NCBI GenBank assembly: GCA_003167305.1
Contig: PMTP01000036.1
Location: forward strand, 1 to 10,891
Direction of reading: 5' to 3'
Length of the DNA: 10,891 nucleotides
DNA from: Acidobacteriaceae bacterium
GTDB taxonomy: Bacteria; Acidobacteriota; Terriglobia; Terriglobales; Acidobacteriaceae
Part shown: piece by piece, positions 1-8,983 of the stretch
Numbering within the stretch: the stretch's first letter is position 1
Layout: every line of letters begins with the position of its first letter
Position numbers and translations under genes: made by a program
Notes under the pieces: generated by a model
Seen by the model: only the letters and a program-made list of their open reading frames with translations
What the model was told of the DNA's origin: nothing
The model's database searches: none

Positions 1-720
1 GCGGACACTGAAGTCCGCGGGCCGGTCCATGCTGAGCCGGTAACTGATCGCGCCCTTCTTATCGGCGCTGAGGCGCACGACAATCACTTCGTCGGGCACG
101 GATGCAAAGACCTCGCGCGTATAGCGCACGCCATTCACCGAGTAGGTGATTCGCGCGACGCCGGAATCAAGGTCAAGCTGGCGGCGGTACTCGCTGATGA
201 TTCCATTGTTCGCGCCGCGCAGATAGAGGTCGCCCAATGTGCTGTAGCTGGGCATTCCCGGAGGGATGCCGATCATGTCGTCCTGAACGAGCTTTTCAGC
301 GGCAGAGATCTTGACGCCGTCGAGTCCTTGCGACTCGAGCAGCAGCTTGCGAATCTCCGGAACAGCTTCGTGAGCCCGCGGATTCAGGCGGTTCGCACGG
401 CTGCCCTGCCACAAAGAGGTTTCGTTCAGTTGCAGGTGTTCATCCGCGCCCGAGGTCCGCGATCCATCCAGCAGCGGAGCGTTCTGACGGGAAAACTGCT
501 CGTCTCCATTATTCTTGCCGGAGTTTGCTCCGCCAAAGACCATCGCGCCCAGGCGGCCGTTTCCTACAGGAAGAGCATGATCCCAGATGGGAGCGGGAGT
601 CCGGTACCAGAGCACATCGCGTGAGCTTTGAACAGCCGCCTGCCCCAGCAGATCGGAGTGCGCGAACAGGATGGTGATGCCCGCAAGCGCGCCCAGTATT
701 ACGAATCGGTTCTCTCTCAT
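1..720 (-). CDS. GH95 alpha-L-fucosidase (or alpha-L-galactosidase), N-terminal 240 residues, cut by window edge
   Basis: Reading leftwards from the ATG at 720-718, the frame stays open to base 1. Residues 1 to about 28 form a signal peptide (hydrophobic FVILGALAGITILFAH, likely cleavage near GQA), so the enzyme is exported. The mature start carries the GH95 N-terminal domain: LWYRTPAPIWDHALPVGNG (37-55), RLGAMVFGG (56-64), HLQLNETSLW (95-104), PGMPSYSTLGDLYL (154-167), YRRQLDLDSGVARITYSVNG (178-197) and REVFASVPDEVIVVRLSAD (202-220). Family members cleave terminal alpha-1,2-L-fucose, or in some cases L-galactose, from xyloglucan, pectin or host glycans. They usually exceed 750 residues, so the catalytic (alpha/alpha)6 barrel and its active-site residues lie outside this window and specificity cannot be read. 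About 25 extra residues sit between the VFGG and LQLNE motifs. The start is 13 bases after the acetylesterase stop, so the two are almost certainly co-transcribed. Confidence 0.9.
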   Translation of the reverse strand, partial: MRENRFVILGALAGITILFAHSDLLGQAAVQSSRDVLWYRTPAPIWDHALPVGNGRLGAMVFGGANSGKNNGDEQFSRQNAPLLDGSRTSGADEHLQLNETSLWQGSRANRLNPRAHEAVPEIRKLLLESQGLDGVKISAAEKLVQDDMIGIPPGMPSYSTLGDLYLRGANNGIISEYRRQLDLDSGVARITYSVNGVRYTREVFASVPDEVIVVRLSADKKGAISYRLSMDRPADFSVR

Positions 721-733
721 CTTAGCCACGCAT

Positions 734-2743
734 TCAGTAAGGTCTCTGGCTGTCGGTCATTCCGGGCCATGTATCGGTCCGGAAGGGACCGGCCGGCAGC
801 CCGGCTCCGTTGAACAGTGTCGCCGCCGGATTTGATTGCCATGCATAGCGAACCTCTTTGGGGTTGGGCACCGAGGGAGAGGAGACAATAATTGTTTTGC
901 CCTTGATTTGTGCATCGGCCCAAACCCACTTCCGGTCCTCTCCGGCGATGGCGAACTCTTCCAGCTTCGTTCCCTTCACCACCAGGCCGCCGTCCGTGTG
1001 CGCGAAGTGCAGTCGGATTGAGCCGGAATGCCGGTCGACCGATTTCAGAGTCGGACCCGAAGCAACGACCTTCTTGCGATATTGGTTTGCCAGCGCGCAC
1101 AGGGCCAAGCGCTCACCCACGGGCTGCTTGTCCTTCGCGTGAATGTTGTCCGCGTCGCCCGTGTCGATGGTGACGGCCAGGCAGGAGTTGGGCACGCTGG
1201 CCGCCGTGAGCGCCTGCGACTCGCGCGTCTCGGTCCACTCATCTCCGTCAACTGGCGTCGCGCTGCGCGGCTTGAAGGCAGGAAGGCTGACGATGTAGAA
1301 GGGAAAATCTCCCTGTGCAAAGAGCTTTCGCCAGTCGGCGATCATCGCCGGAAGAATTCTCCGGTACTGAAAGCCGCGTGGCGAGTTCTGCTCGCCCTGG
1401 TACCAGAGCGCGCCGGTGATCGCAAGCGGCGCGATGGGCTTCAGCATCCCCTCATAAAGAACGGCGGGCATGACCGGCCAGTTCTCGTAGGCGATGGGCA
1501 AGGGCTGCGGCGGGCGTGCATCCAGGCTGAGCTTGCCCTTCCACTTGCCGGCCAGTGGAATACTTGTCTTGTCTCCCAGCGTCAGGTGCAACTCCTCCGG
1601 CTTGCCAAGGAATCCGCCGTCCGGCTTGGTCTTCAGCACGCGAATCACGATGACGTTCTTTCCGGGCTTGAGCACCGCGCCAAAGAGGGGATAGACGCGC
1701 GGGTTCTCCACCCATGCGCTGGCGCCGACGGACCTGCCGTTGATGTACACCGTATCCATCCGCTCGATGGAGCCGAGGAAGAGCAGGGGCATCCCCGCGG
1801 GCAGCTTGTCCGGCAGGACAATTTCCCTGCGGAACCAGGCCAATGCCGGCGTCTCGGGCACGCCAAGTTCTTTGAAGCCGCCGGGAATGTCAACGGGCGT
1901 CCAGCTTGAGTCGTCCAGATCGGGAGCGGCCCAGTTACCCTTGAGTCCGATGTCGTACCGGTCATACCAATGCATCACGTAGTTGCCGTATTCGGGCGCG
2001 CCCTCGGAAGCCAGCCTCTGCAGCTCCGCCAACGGAATATCGAAATCATGAAGGGGGCGAAGAGCCTCGGCGCTCGTCCACGACTCGGCGGGCGTTCCGC
2101 CCAGCGCATCCACGACCATGCCGATGGGAACATGAATCTCGTTCTGGACTTTGCGAGCGAAGTAAAACCCGACCGCCGAGAGCCTGCCCGCGGTCTCCGG
2201 AGAGACAGCCTTCCAGCTTCCTGCGATCACGTCGCTATGCAGGTAGGCAGGATGTCCCTCCACGGAGAAAAACCGAATCTCCGGGTAGTTGGCCGTCTTC
2301 ACATCTTCCGCCCCGTTGCGCGCAAACTGGAGCGGCAGGCCCATATTCGACTGGCCGCCGCACAGCCACACATCGCCGACCAGGACGTTGTGCAGTTCCA
2401 CGGTCTCATGGCCGGTGATCTTGATGGTGAAGGGGCCGCCAGCGGGAGGAGGCTGAATCGTAACCTGCCAGCGGCGGTCGGCGCCCGCGATGGCAGATGC
2501 GGCTTGCTCGCCAATCTGTACTTGAATGTGGTCGCCCGGTTCTGACCATCCCCAGATGGTATTGGCTTTGCCGCGCTGCAAGACCATGTTGTCGCCGAAG
2601 ATGGGGCTGACGAAGGGCTGCGTCTTGAGCACCTGCGGTGGTATCGGCGACATGCCCGGCGTGTTCTGGGCCAAAGCGCTGCAACTCAGCGCAAGCAGGA
2701 TACTGGCTGCAGCAACAAGAGGACGAATCAACTTGAAAATCAT
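734..2743 (-). CDS. Secreted SASA-family (SGNH) carbohydrate O-acetylesterase with inserted galactose-binding-like domain; CE20-like
   Basis: This 669-residue exported esterase removes O-acetyl groups from a glycan. Residues 1-25 are a signal peptide (cleavage after SALA). A small beta-rich N-terminal segment (about 40-125) is followed by the SGNH core. The nucleophile block GGQSNM puts Ser132 in place, the Gly/Asn-type block is WYQGEQN (447-453), and the Asp-His pair is DNIH (532-535, D532 and H535). The core is split: residues about 263-405 resemble the jelly-roll domain of GH2-type enzymes (WAAPDLDDSSW, AWFRREIVLP, MDTVYINGRSVG, LKPGKNVIVIRVL). Proteins like this are often named sialate O-acetylesterase. 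However, in the CAZy family CE20 as I recall it, an SGNH core interrupted in this way acts on xyloglucan, and the GH95 gene directly downstream fits that better. AGAAGGGA at 2760-2753, 9 bases before the ATG, supports the start. Activity is clear from the intact triad; the substrate is inferred from context. Confidence 0.9.
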   Translation of the reverse strand: MIFKLIRPLVAAASILLALSCSALAQNTPGMSPIPPQVLKTQPFVSPIFGDNMVLQRGKANTIWGWSEPGDHIQVQIGEQAASAIAGADRRWQVTIQPPPAGGPFTIKITGHETVELHNVLVGDVWLCGGQSNMGLPLQFARNGAEDVKTANYPEIRFFSVEGHPAYLHSDVIAGSWKAVSPETAGRLSAVGFYFARKVQNEIHVPIGMVVDALGGTPAESWTSAEALRPLHDFDIPLAELQRLASEGAPEYGNYVMHWYDRYDIGLKGNWAAPDLDDSSWTPVDIPGGFKELGVPETPALAWFRREIVLPDKLPAGMPLLFLGSIERMDTVYINGRSVGASAWVENPRVYPLFGAVLKPGKNVIVIRVLKTKPDGGFLGKPEELHLTLGDKTSIPLAGKWKGKLSLDARPPQPLPIAYENWPVMPAVLYEGMLKPIAPLAITGALWYQGEQNSPRGFQYRRILPAMIADWRKLFAQGDFPFYIVSLPAFKPRSATPVDGDEWTETRESQALTAASVPNSCLAVTIDTGDADNIHAKDKQPVGERLALCALANQYRKKVVASGPTLKSVDRHSGSIRLHFAHTDGGLVVKGTKLEEFAIAGEDRKWVWADAQIKGKTIIVSSPSVPNPKEVRYAWQSNPAATLFNGAGLPAGPFRTDTWPGMTDSQRPY

Positions 2744-2885
2744 GACGATGAATCCCTTCTACTCAACAACCGCTCTTTGTGATGCATCGGAAACATGTGA
2801 CAATCGTCCCCGCGACACGGACATCTTACCCTCAACGCCGCAGGGACTGACATGTACGATCAAGGTCAATCGATCCTTAACCAAT
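2744..2885 (-). other. 142-base spacer between GH3 and acetylesterase genes
   Basis: No coding potential is evident. Apart from the ribosome-binding AGAAGGGA just before the acetylesterase ATG, I see neither a convincing terminator for the GH3 gene nor a matched -35/-10 pair. Two ACATGT hexamers (2793-2798 and 2850-2855) are short enough to be chance. The spacer is long for a tight operon, so a weak internal promoter is possible but not shown. Confidence 0.4.
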
Positions 2886-5537
2886 CTACTCAGGCAGCGT
2901 CTTCGTCCCCATTACCTGGAAGGTTCCCGTCACCGCCGGCGCTCCTGTATCCGGCTGGCCTCCGCCAATCGACACCGAGTAAGCGCCTTCCGCAATGATC
3001 GGCTCGCCCGCTTCGCTTACCATGCTCAGATCGCGATCCTTCAGCTCGAAGCGCACCTTCCGCGATTCACCTTGGTTCAGGTGCACGCGCTTGAAGCCGC
3101 GCAGGGCGCGCAGCGCAGCTCCAGGCACACTCGGGAAGCTGAGGTAAAGTTGTGCAACCTCATCGCCTGCTTGCTTTCCGGTATTCGTAATTGTCACTTC
3201 TGCCGTAAGCGGCGCCCCTGCGCTGATCGCAGCCTTCGGAAGCGTCAAATCGGTGTACGAGAAAGTTGTGTAGCTCAAGCCATAGCCAAACGGATACAGA
3301 GGCTTGCCCTTGAAGTAGCGATAGGTGCGGTTCTGCATCGAATAATCTTCGAACTGCGGCAACTGATCGATCCCGGTGTAGAACGTCACCGGCAACCGGC
3401 CCGCGGGATTATTCTTCCCCGATAGCGTCTCCGCAATGGCCGCGCCGCCCTCTTCGCCCGCGTACCACGAATCAAGAATTGCGTTCACATGCGCATTGGC
3501 CCAGTTCACGGCGAGCGCGCTTCCGTTCGCCAGCACCAGGACCACGGGCTTTCCCGCCGCCGTCACAGCTTCGAGCAATTCCTCTTCGGGTTTCGGAAGA
3601 TCAATGCTGGTGCGGTCGCCGCCCTTGAATCCCTCCTCGCTGACCGGCATCTGCTCCCCTTCGAGATCGCTGGTAATGCCGAGGACCGCAAGGACAACAT
3701 CCGCGTTCTTCGCCGCGGAAATCGCTTCCGGACTCGGCTTGGGATCGTACTTTGCCCAGAACATCTGCGCCTCGACAGGCGCCTTCTCGTTCAGCTCATA
3801 CCGGACTCTTACGGCCGCTTTTTTGCCTTGCTCCAGGTGAGTGTGGCCGGCTTTTGCCTGCGCGTGTTCGCTGTCGAGGTACTCCATTGCAAGTGGTTTG
3901 CCATCGGCCATGACCATCACGGAATTCCCCTTCGCACGCACACCGATACTGTACTCGCCGGTTTCGGGAGCGGTAACAAAGCCCTCCCATGTGACGGTAA
4001 GCGGAAACTTGCCCGCGGCCTCCTGAGGAACGCCCTCCGTCTTTAAATCGACGGTGCTCACCTGTTTCGTCGCCAGCACGGTGCCCTTGTCCCGGAAACT
4101 GCCTCCAGTGGAGAACGTGACTGTCAGTCCCGGTTTTCCCTCAGGCGTGGTTAGTACAGACTCCGGAACGATATCTCCATCGGTGCGTAGAAACTGCGAT
4201 CCAGGCACAAAGGTGATCTGCGCTTGAGGGAACTCCGTCTTGAGCCCTTCCAGCACCGATACCGTGTGCGACGGAGAGCCGTTGTAGTTGCCGAGCAGAT
4301 ACTTCGTCTGGTCCGCCAGTGGCCCCACGACCGCGATCTTGATTGCGCCCTGCTTCAGCGGAAGAGTGCCGTCATTCTTGAGCAGCACCATGGACTCGTT
4401 GGCTAGAGCGCGCGCCAGCGAGCGATGCTCGGCGCTGTCAAGTTTCTTCTCATCGATCCTCGAATAGGGAACCATCTCCGGCGGATCGAACATGCCCAGC
4501 TTCATCCGCGCGGTGAAGAGCCGGACCAGCGCCGTATCTATTTCGCTCTCCTTCAAAAGGCCTTGCTTGTAGGCATCGTAGTACGCTTTGTAATCGTGGT
4601 CGTCATTGACCTTTGCGAAATCGATGCACTCGTTGTCCAGGCCGCGCTGAATAGCCAATGCGGAAGCCTCGGGCTGCGTCTTCGTATAGTGATGATCGCG
4701 GAAGATGTTGACGACGGCATCGCAATCGGAGACCACGTATCCCTGGAAGTTCCACTTGCCGCGCAACTGGTCCTGTAGCAGAAACTCGTTTGCGCAGGCG
4801 GGCTGCCCGTTGATGCTGTTGTAGGCGCACATCACAGAGCCGGCTTTGCCTTCGGTTACAGCCGCGCGGAATGCCGGCAGGTAGGTGTCCAATTCGTCAT
4901 GCTTGCTCACCTTCACGTCCGCCGTATGGCGCGTCGGCTCGGGTCCGCTGTGCACAGCGTAGTGTTTCGGCGTTGAAATCACGCGATAGTACTTCGGATC
5001 ATCTCCCTGCATTCCGGTAACGAAGGCGACGCCCATGCGCGCCAACAGGAAGGGGTCTTCGCCGTAAGACTCCTGACCGCGTCCCCAGCGAGGATCGCGA
5101 ACGAGGTTGAGGTTCGGCGCCCAAAAATCAAGTCCTTCGAAAACATTGCTATGCCCGTCGTGCATGGCCTGGGCATGCTTGATTCTTCCTTCGATCCCGA
5201 TCGCCGTGCCCATGCGGTGAACTGAATCCGGATCGAAGGTGGCGGCCAGGCCGATCGGCTCGGGAAACTCGGTGACTCCGGGCCTTTGCACGCCATGCAG
5301 GGCCTCGCTCCACCAGTCGTAATCAGGCACTTTCAAGCGCGGCACCGCACGCGACTGATTCACCAGTTGTGAGACCTTCTCTTCCACAGTCATGCGGTGA
5401 ACAAGATCAGCAGCGCGTTGTTCCGTGGAGAGCGCGGGGTTCATATATGCTGGATTGTCAATGCTTTGGGAGTACAAACTGCCCGCGCACAAGAGGACAA
5501 TCATCGCAACTGGAATTCGCAAGTCAGTATTTCGCAC
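2886..5537 (-). CDS. GH3 beta-xylosidase/beta-glucosidase with PA14 insert, secreted
   Basis: This 883-residue exo-glycosidase removes terminal beta-linked xylose or glucose from oligosaccharides. A signal peptide (1 to about 24, core VAMIVLLCAGSL) is followed by the GH3 TIM barrel (about 35-350). The nucleophile is Asp271 in YVVSDCDAV, with KHY (191-193) and GEDPFL (159-164) also conserved. The motifs DYDWWSEALHGV (72-83) and VSDCDAV are typical of the xylosidase branch of GH3. The second alpha/beta domain (about 375-750) is interrupted by a PA14-type module (about 468-600, with VTWEGFVTAPETGEYSIGVRA). The likely acid/base Glu626 lies in SDLEGEQM after the insert. The C-terminus is a fibronectin-III-like domain (about 775-860). 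Length is normal for PA14-bearing GH3 enzymes. The start is GTG with AGGAG at 5546-5542; the next ATG (codon 12) would remove the charged start of the signal peptide. The stop is TAG, 142 bases before the acetylesterase. Xylose versus glucose preference is inferred. Confidence 0.93.
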   Translation of the reverse strand: MRNTDLRIPVAMIVLLCAGSLYSQSIDNPAYMNPALSTEQRAADLVHRMTVEEKVSQLVNQSRAVPRLKVPDYDWWSEALHGVQRPGVTEFPEPIGLAATFDPDSVHRMGTAIGIEGRIKHAQAMHDGHSNVFEGLDFWAPNLNLVRDPRWGRGQESYGEDPFLLARMGVAFVTGMQGDDPKYYRVISTPKHYAVHSGPEPTRHTADVKVSKHDELDTYLPAFRAAVTEGKAGSVMCAYNSINGQPACANEFLLQDQLRGKWNFQGYVVSDCDAVVNIFRDHHYTKTQPEASALAIQRGLDNECIDFAKVNDDHDYKAYYDAYKQGLLKESEIDTALVRLFTARMKLGMFDPPEMVPYSRIDEKKLDSAEHRSLARALANESMVLLKNDGTLPLKQGAIKIAVVGPLADQTKYLLGNYNGSPSHTVSVLEGLKTEFPQAQITFVPGSQFLRTDGDIVPESVLTTPEGKPGLTVTFSTGGSFRDKGTVLATKQVSTVDLKTEGVPQEAAGKFPLTVTWEGFVTAPETGEYSIGVRAKGNSVMVMADGKPLAMEYLDSEHAQAKAGHTHLEQGKKAAVRVRYELNEKAPVEAQMFWAKYDPKPSPEAISAAKNADVVLAVLGITSDLEGEQMPVSEEGFKGGDRTSIDLPKPEEELLEAVTAAGKPVVLVLANGSALAVNWANAHVNAILDSWYAGEEGGAAIAETLSGKNNPAGRLPVTFYTGIDQLPQFEDYSMQNRTYRYFKGKPLYPFGYGLSYTTFSYTDLTLPKAAISAGAPLTAEVTITNTGKQAGDEVAQLYLSFPSVPGAALRALRGFKRVHLNQGESRKVRFELKDRDLSMVSEAGEPIIAEGAYSVSIGGGQPDTGAPAVTGTFQVMGTKTLPE

Positions 5538-5541
5538 GTCT

Positions 5542-5546
5542 CTCCT
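5542..5546 (-). promoter_or_regulatory. Ribosome-binding site for the GH3 GTG start
   Basis: On the minus strand AGGAG is followed by AGAC and then the GTG at 5537-5535. The spacing of four bases is a little short. It is still the only good Shine-Dalgarno sequence near the N-terminus, and it selects this rare start over the ATG eleven codons downstream. Confidence 0.7.
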
Positions 5547-5607
5547 ATAAGACCAAATTGGCCTGTTTCAGTCCCCCACCGGCGTTACAGACCCGCGGGA
5601 GATGAAA

Positions 5608-5659
5608 CTGTAGCGCCGGCCTCCCGGCCGGCTGTAGCGTGGACCTCCCGGTCCACGCT
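5608..5659. repeat. Two tandem hairpins with fixed flank and loop but different compensating arms (REP-like)
   Basis: Both units begin with CTGTAGCG (5608-5615 and 5632-5639), 24 bases apart. Unit 1 has arms GCCGGCC (5615-5621) and GGCCGGC (5626-5632) around the loop TCCC. Unit 2 has arms AGCGTGGACC (5636-5645) and GGTCCACGCT (5650-5659) around the same TCCC loop, a perfect 10-bp stem. The arm sequences differ between units, yet each is self-complementary, so structure rather than sequence is preserved. Unit 1 seems to lack two bases (GC) of its right arm where unit 2 begins. The pair lies between the CE1 stop and the GH3 start. It may be a palindromic intergenic repeat, an mRNA-processing or stabilising element, or a terminator. 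There is no adjacent T-run on either strand, so simple rho-independent termination is unlikely. Confidence 0.75.
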
Positions 5660-5696
5660 TGTTTCTTCCTGGATTCAGATAAAAGGTCACGCTTCA

Positions 5697-5721
5697 TGGA
5701 AAATCGGCCTTGGATTTTCCA
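5697..5721. repeat. Perfect 9-bp inverted repeat between CE1 and GH3 genes
   Basis: TGGAAAATC (5697-5705) and GATTTTCCA (5713-5721) are exact reverse complements separated by seven bases. The repeat begins 35 bases past the CE1 stop and ends 160 bases before the GH3 start. The arms are AT-rich, unlike the neighbouring GC-rich hairpins, and no T-run follows on the minus strand. It could be a weak terminator for the esterase gene or a regulator binding site for the GH3 gene. Confidence 0.5.
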
Positions 5722-5755
5722 CAAATCATCATAGTCCTTGGCGCTCAGAGGAGCT

Positions 5756-7177
<1,422 letters not shown>

Positions 7178-7212
7178 GACAAATCCCATCCGAATTGAGC
7201 ATGGATTTTGAC

Positions 7213-7242
7213 TTGCTCACCGCCGGATCGGTTCTGTATAGT
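7213..7242 (+). promoter_or_regulatory. Candidate sigma70 promoter for the GH51 arm (proximal)
   Basis: TTGCTC (7213-7218) and TATAGT (7237-7242) are separated by 18 bases. The -10 matches five of six consensus positions, the -35 only three. Transcription would start near 7249, leaving about 108 untranslated bases. Confidence 0.35.
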
Positions 7243-7346
7243 CTTGATCTCAGAGAACGTTTTCGCGGATTGATCATCGGGCCGGGAGGCGGTTGGCCAT
7301 CCGGAACACCGAGAATCCTTCTTCGCCGATCCGCGGAATTCTCCCT

Positions 7347-7351
7347 GGGAG
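7347..7351 (+). promoter_or_regulatory. Ribosome-binding site for the first GH51 gene
   Basis: GGGAG lies five bases before the ATG at 7357. The frame is open upstream to 7195, but only the ATG at 7357 places a basic N-region and hydrophobic core at the protein start. Confidence 0.6.
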
Positions 7352-7356
7352 CCGTC

Positions 7357-8946
7357 ATGAACTTCGCCGGTATTCGCTCCATCCACCGCATCTTCCTTCC
7401 TCTTCTGCTGATTTCCACCGTGCCCATGATGGCCCAGCAGACAGCTCACTTGTCCATCGACGCATCCAAGACCGGAGCGAAGATCGACCGCAACCTCTTC
7501 GGCCAGTTCGCGGAGAATCTGGGACATGGTCTTTACGAGGGCATCTGGGTTGGCCCGGAGTCCCCGATTCCGAACACGCGCGGCATCCGCAAGGACGTTG
7601 TGACCGCCCTTCAAGCGTTGAAGGTGCCCGACGTCCGCTGGCCGGGCGGCTGCTTTGCCGACGAGTACCACTGGCGCAAAGGAGTCGGCCCAGCCGGGCA
7701 GCGGCCGGCCACGCTCAACTCCACATGGGGAGGCGTGGTCGACACCAATGCCTTCGGCACCAATGAATTCATGGATTTCATCCAGCAGATCGGCAGCCAG
7801 GCCTACGTCTCGGTCAACGTCGGAAGCGGGACTCCGCAGGAAGCGGCCGAGTGGCTGGAGTACATGACCGCTGCCGCTCCCACGGAGCTTGAGAAAGAGC
7901 GCGCCGCCAACGGTCATCCCGACCCGTACAAGGTCGGCATGATGGGGATCGGCAACGAGAGCTGGAGTTGCGGCGGCGACATGACGGCGGACTACTATCT
8001 GAGCCAGCTCAAAATCTACAGCCACTTCGTCAGGAACATGAATCCGGCCCAGCAGGACAAGCAGCAGATGCTCAAGATCGCCGTCGGCCCCGGCTTCCCC
8101 GAGACTGATTGGACCGAGGCCGTGATGAAGGCCTGGCAGCATCACGACTGGGCCTGGGACTTCGACGGTCTCTCGGTGCACTGGTATACAACGCCCGGCG
8201 GCTGGCCGCTCTCCATGCCTTCAACCGGCTTCAGCGTTGAGGATTACGCCAAGACCCTCAAGTCCACGCTCTTCATGGATGACTTCCTGCGCAAACAGGA
8301 AGAGGTCATGGACAGGTACGACCCGCAGAAGAAAGTTGCCCTTGTCGTCGATGAGTGGGGCGGGTGGTATAAAGCGCTGCCCGGCACGAACGAGCACTTT
8401 CTTGTCCAGCAGAACAGCCTGAGAGACGCGGTTCTGGCGTCGCTGAACCTGAACATCTTTGCGCGCCATGCCGACCGCGTGCGCATGGCCAACATCGCCC
8501 AGATGATCAACGTAATACAAGCGATGATCCTGACCGACAAAGAAAAAATGATCCTGACGCCGACCTATTACACCTTCAAGATGTATGTGCCTTTCCAGGA
8601 TTCGACGTTTGTTCCGGTCGATTTCGATCCCGGCGCGTTCCATCGTGACGGCATCACCCTGCCGCGCGTCGATGCTCTCGCCGCCAAGGACGCGTCGGGC
8701 AAGCTCTGGCTTGAGATCACGAACCTCGATCCGGAAAAGCCGGTTGAAATCGATGCGGAGATCACCGGCATGACAGTCAAGACGGCGAAGGGAGAGACGC
8801 TGACGGCGCCTGCCGTTGACAGCGTGAACACATTTACCGCGCCCAGAACTGTTGTGCCAAAGCCCATTTCCGCAACCGTGAAAGGCGGCAGACTGGCGCT
8901 GACGGTTGAGCCAAAGTCGGTGACAGTCCTCTCGCTGGAGCCATAA
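7357..8946 (+). CDS. GH51 alpha-L-arabinofuranosidase, compact form, secreted
   Basis: This 529-residue enzyme removes non-reducing alpha-L-arabinofuranose from arabinoxylan or arabinan. The signal peptide is about 1-26 (HRIFLPLLLISTVPMMA). The catalytic TIM barrel shows IDRNLFGQFAENLG (43-56), VRWPGGCFADEYHW (93-106), NEFMDF (136-141) and GIGNESW (197-203), with Glu201 as acid/base. HWYTTPGG (275-282) follows, then VVDEWGGWY (330-338), with Glu333 as nucleophile. The C-terminal beta domain (about 410-529) contains PYxxF-type and GKLWLEITNLDPEKPVEID motifs, as usual for GH51. Length is typical of intracellular bacterial GH51 enzymes (about 500), but this one carries an export signal. The next GH51 gene begins 37 bases later, so both are probably one transcript. 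The family call is secure; preference for arabinoxylan over arabinan is inferred from the neighbours. Confidence 0.93.
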   Translation: MNFAGIRSIHRIFLPLLLISTVPMMAQQTAHLSIDASKTGAKIDRNLFGQFAENLGHGLYEGIWVGPESPIPNTRGIRKDVVTALQALKVPDVRWPGGCFADEYHWRKGVGPAGQRPATLNSTWGGVVDTNAFGTNEFMDFIQQIGSQAYVSVNVGSGTPQEAAEWLEYMTAAAPTELEKERAANGHPDPYKVGMMGIGNESWSCGGDMTADYYLSQLKIYSHFVRNMNPAQQDKQQMLKIAVGPGFPETDWTEAVMKAWQHHDWAWDFDGLSVHWYTTPGGWPLSMPSTGFSVEDYAKTLKSTLFMDDFLRKQEEVMDRYDPQKKVALVVDEWGGWYKALPGTNEHFLVQQNSLRDAVLASLNLNIFARHADRVRMANIAQMINVIQAMILTDKEKMILTPTYYTFKMYVPFQDSTFVPVDFDPGAFHRDGITLPRVDALAAKDASGKLWLEITNLDPEKPVEIDAEITGMTVKTAKGETLTAPAVDSVNTFTAPRTVVPKPISATVKGGRLALTVEPKSVTVLSLEP

Positions 8947-8983
8947 CAGAAAACCACCGGGTTCTTCCAAGGAGCTATTCATC

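Noticed and set aside
731..733. ATG overlapping the acetylesterase stop as an alternative GH95 start
   Set aside because: That frame reads ATG CGT GGC TAA and ends at once; the ATG at 720 begins the signal peptide and the GH95 frame.
1028..1909. Open frame of 293 codons on the plus strand inside the acetylesterase gene
   Set aside because: It is antisense to conserved SGNH and jelly-roll motifs, and its translation shows only arginine-rich low-information sequence.
2793..2855. Two ACATGT hexamers as possible regulator half-sites
   Set aside because: Six-base palindromes 51 bases apart, with no further symmetry in the flanks, are expected by chance.
2526..3425. Open frame of 299 codons on the plus strand spanning the acetylesterase-GH3 spacer
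   Set aside because: It crosses the ends of two real genes and the spacer without any domain or start signal; the composition is that of a shadow frame.
5592..5599. CCCGCGGG palindrome near the tandem hairpins
   Set aside because: It is a short GC-only palindrome, common in GC-rich DNA, and lacks the TGTAGCG flank and TCCC loop of the hairpin units.
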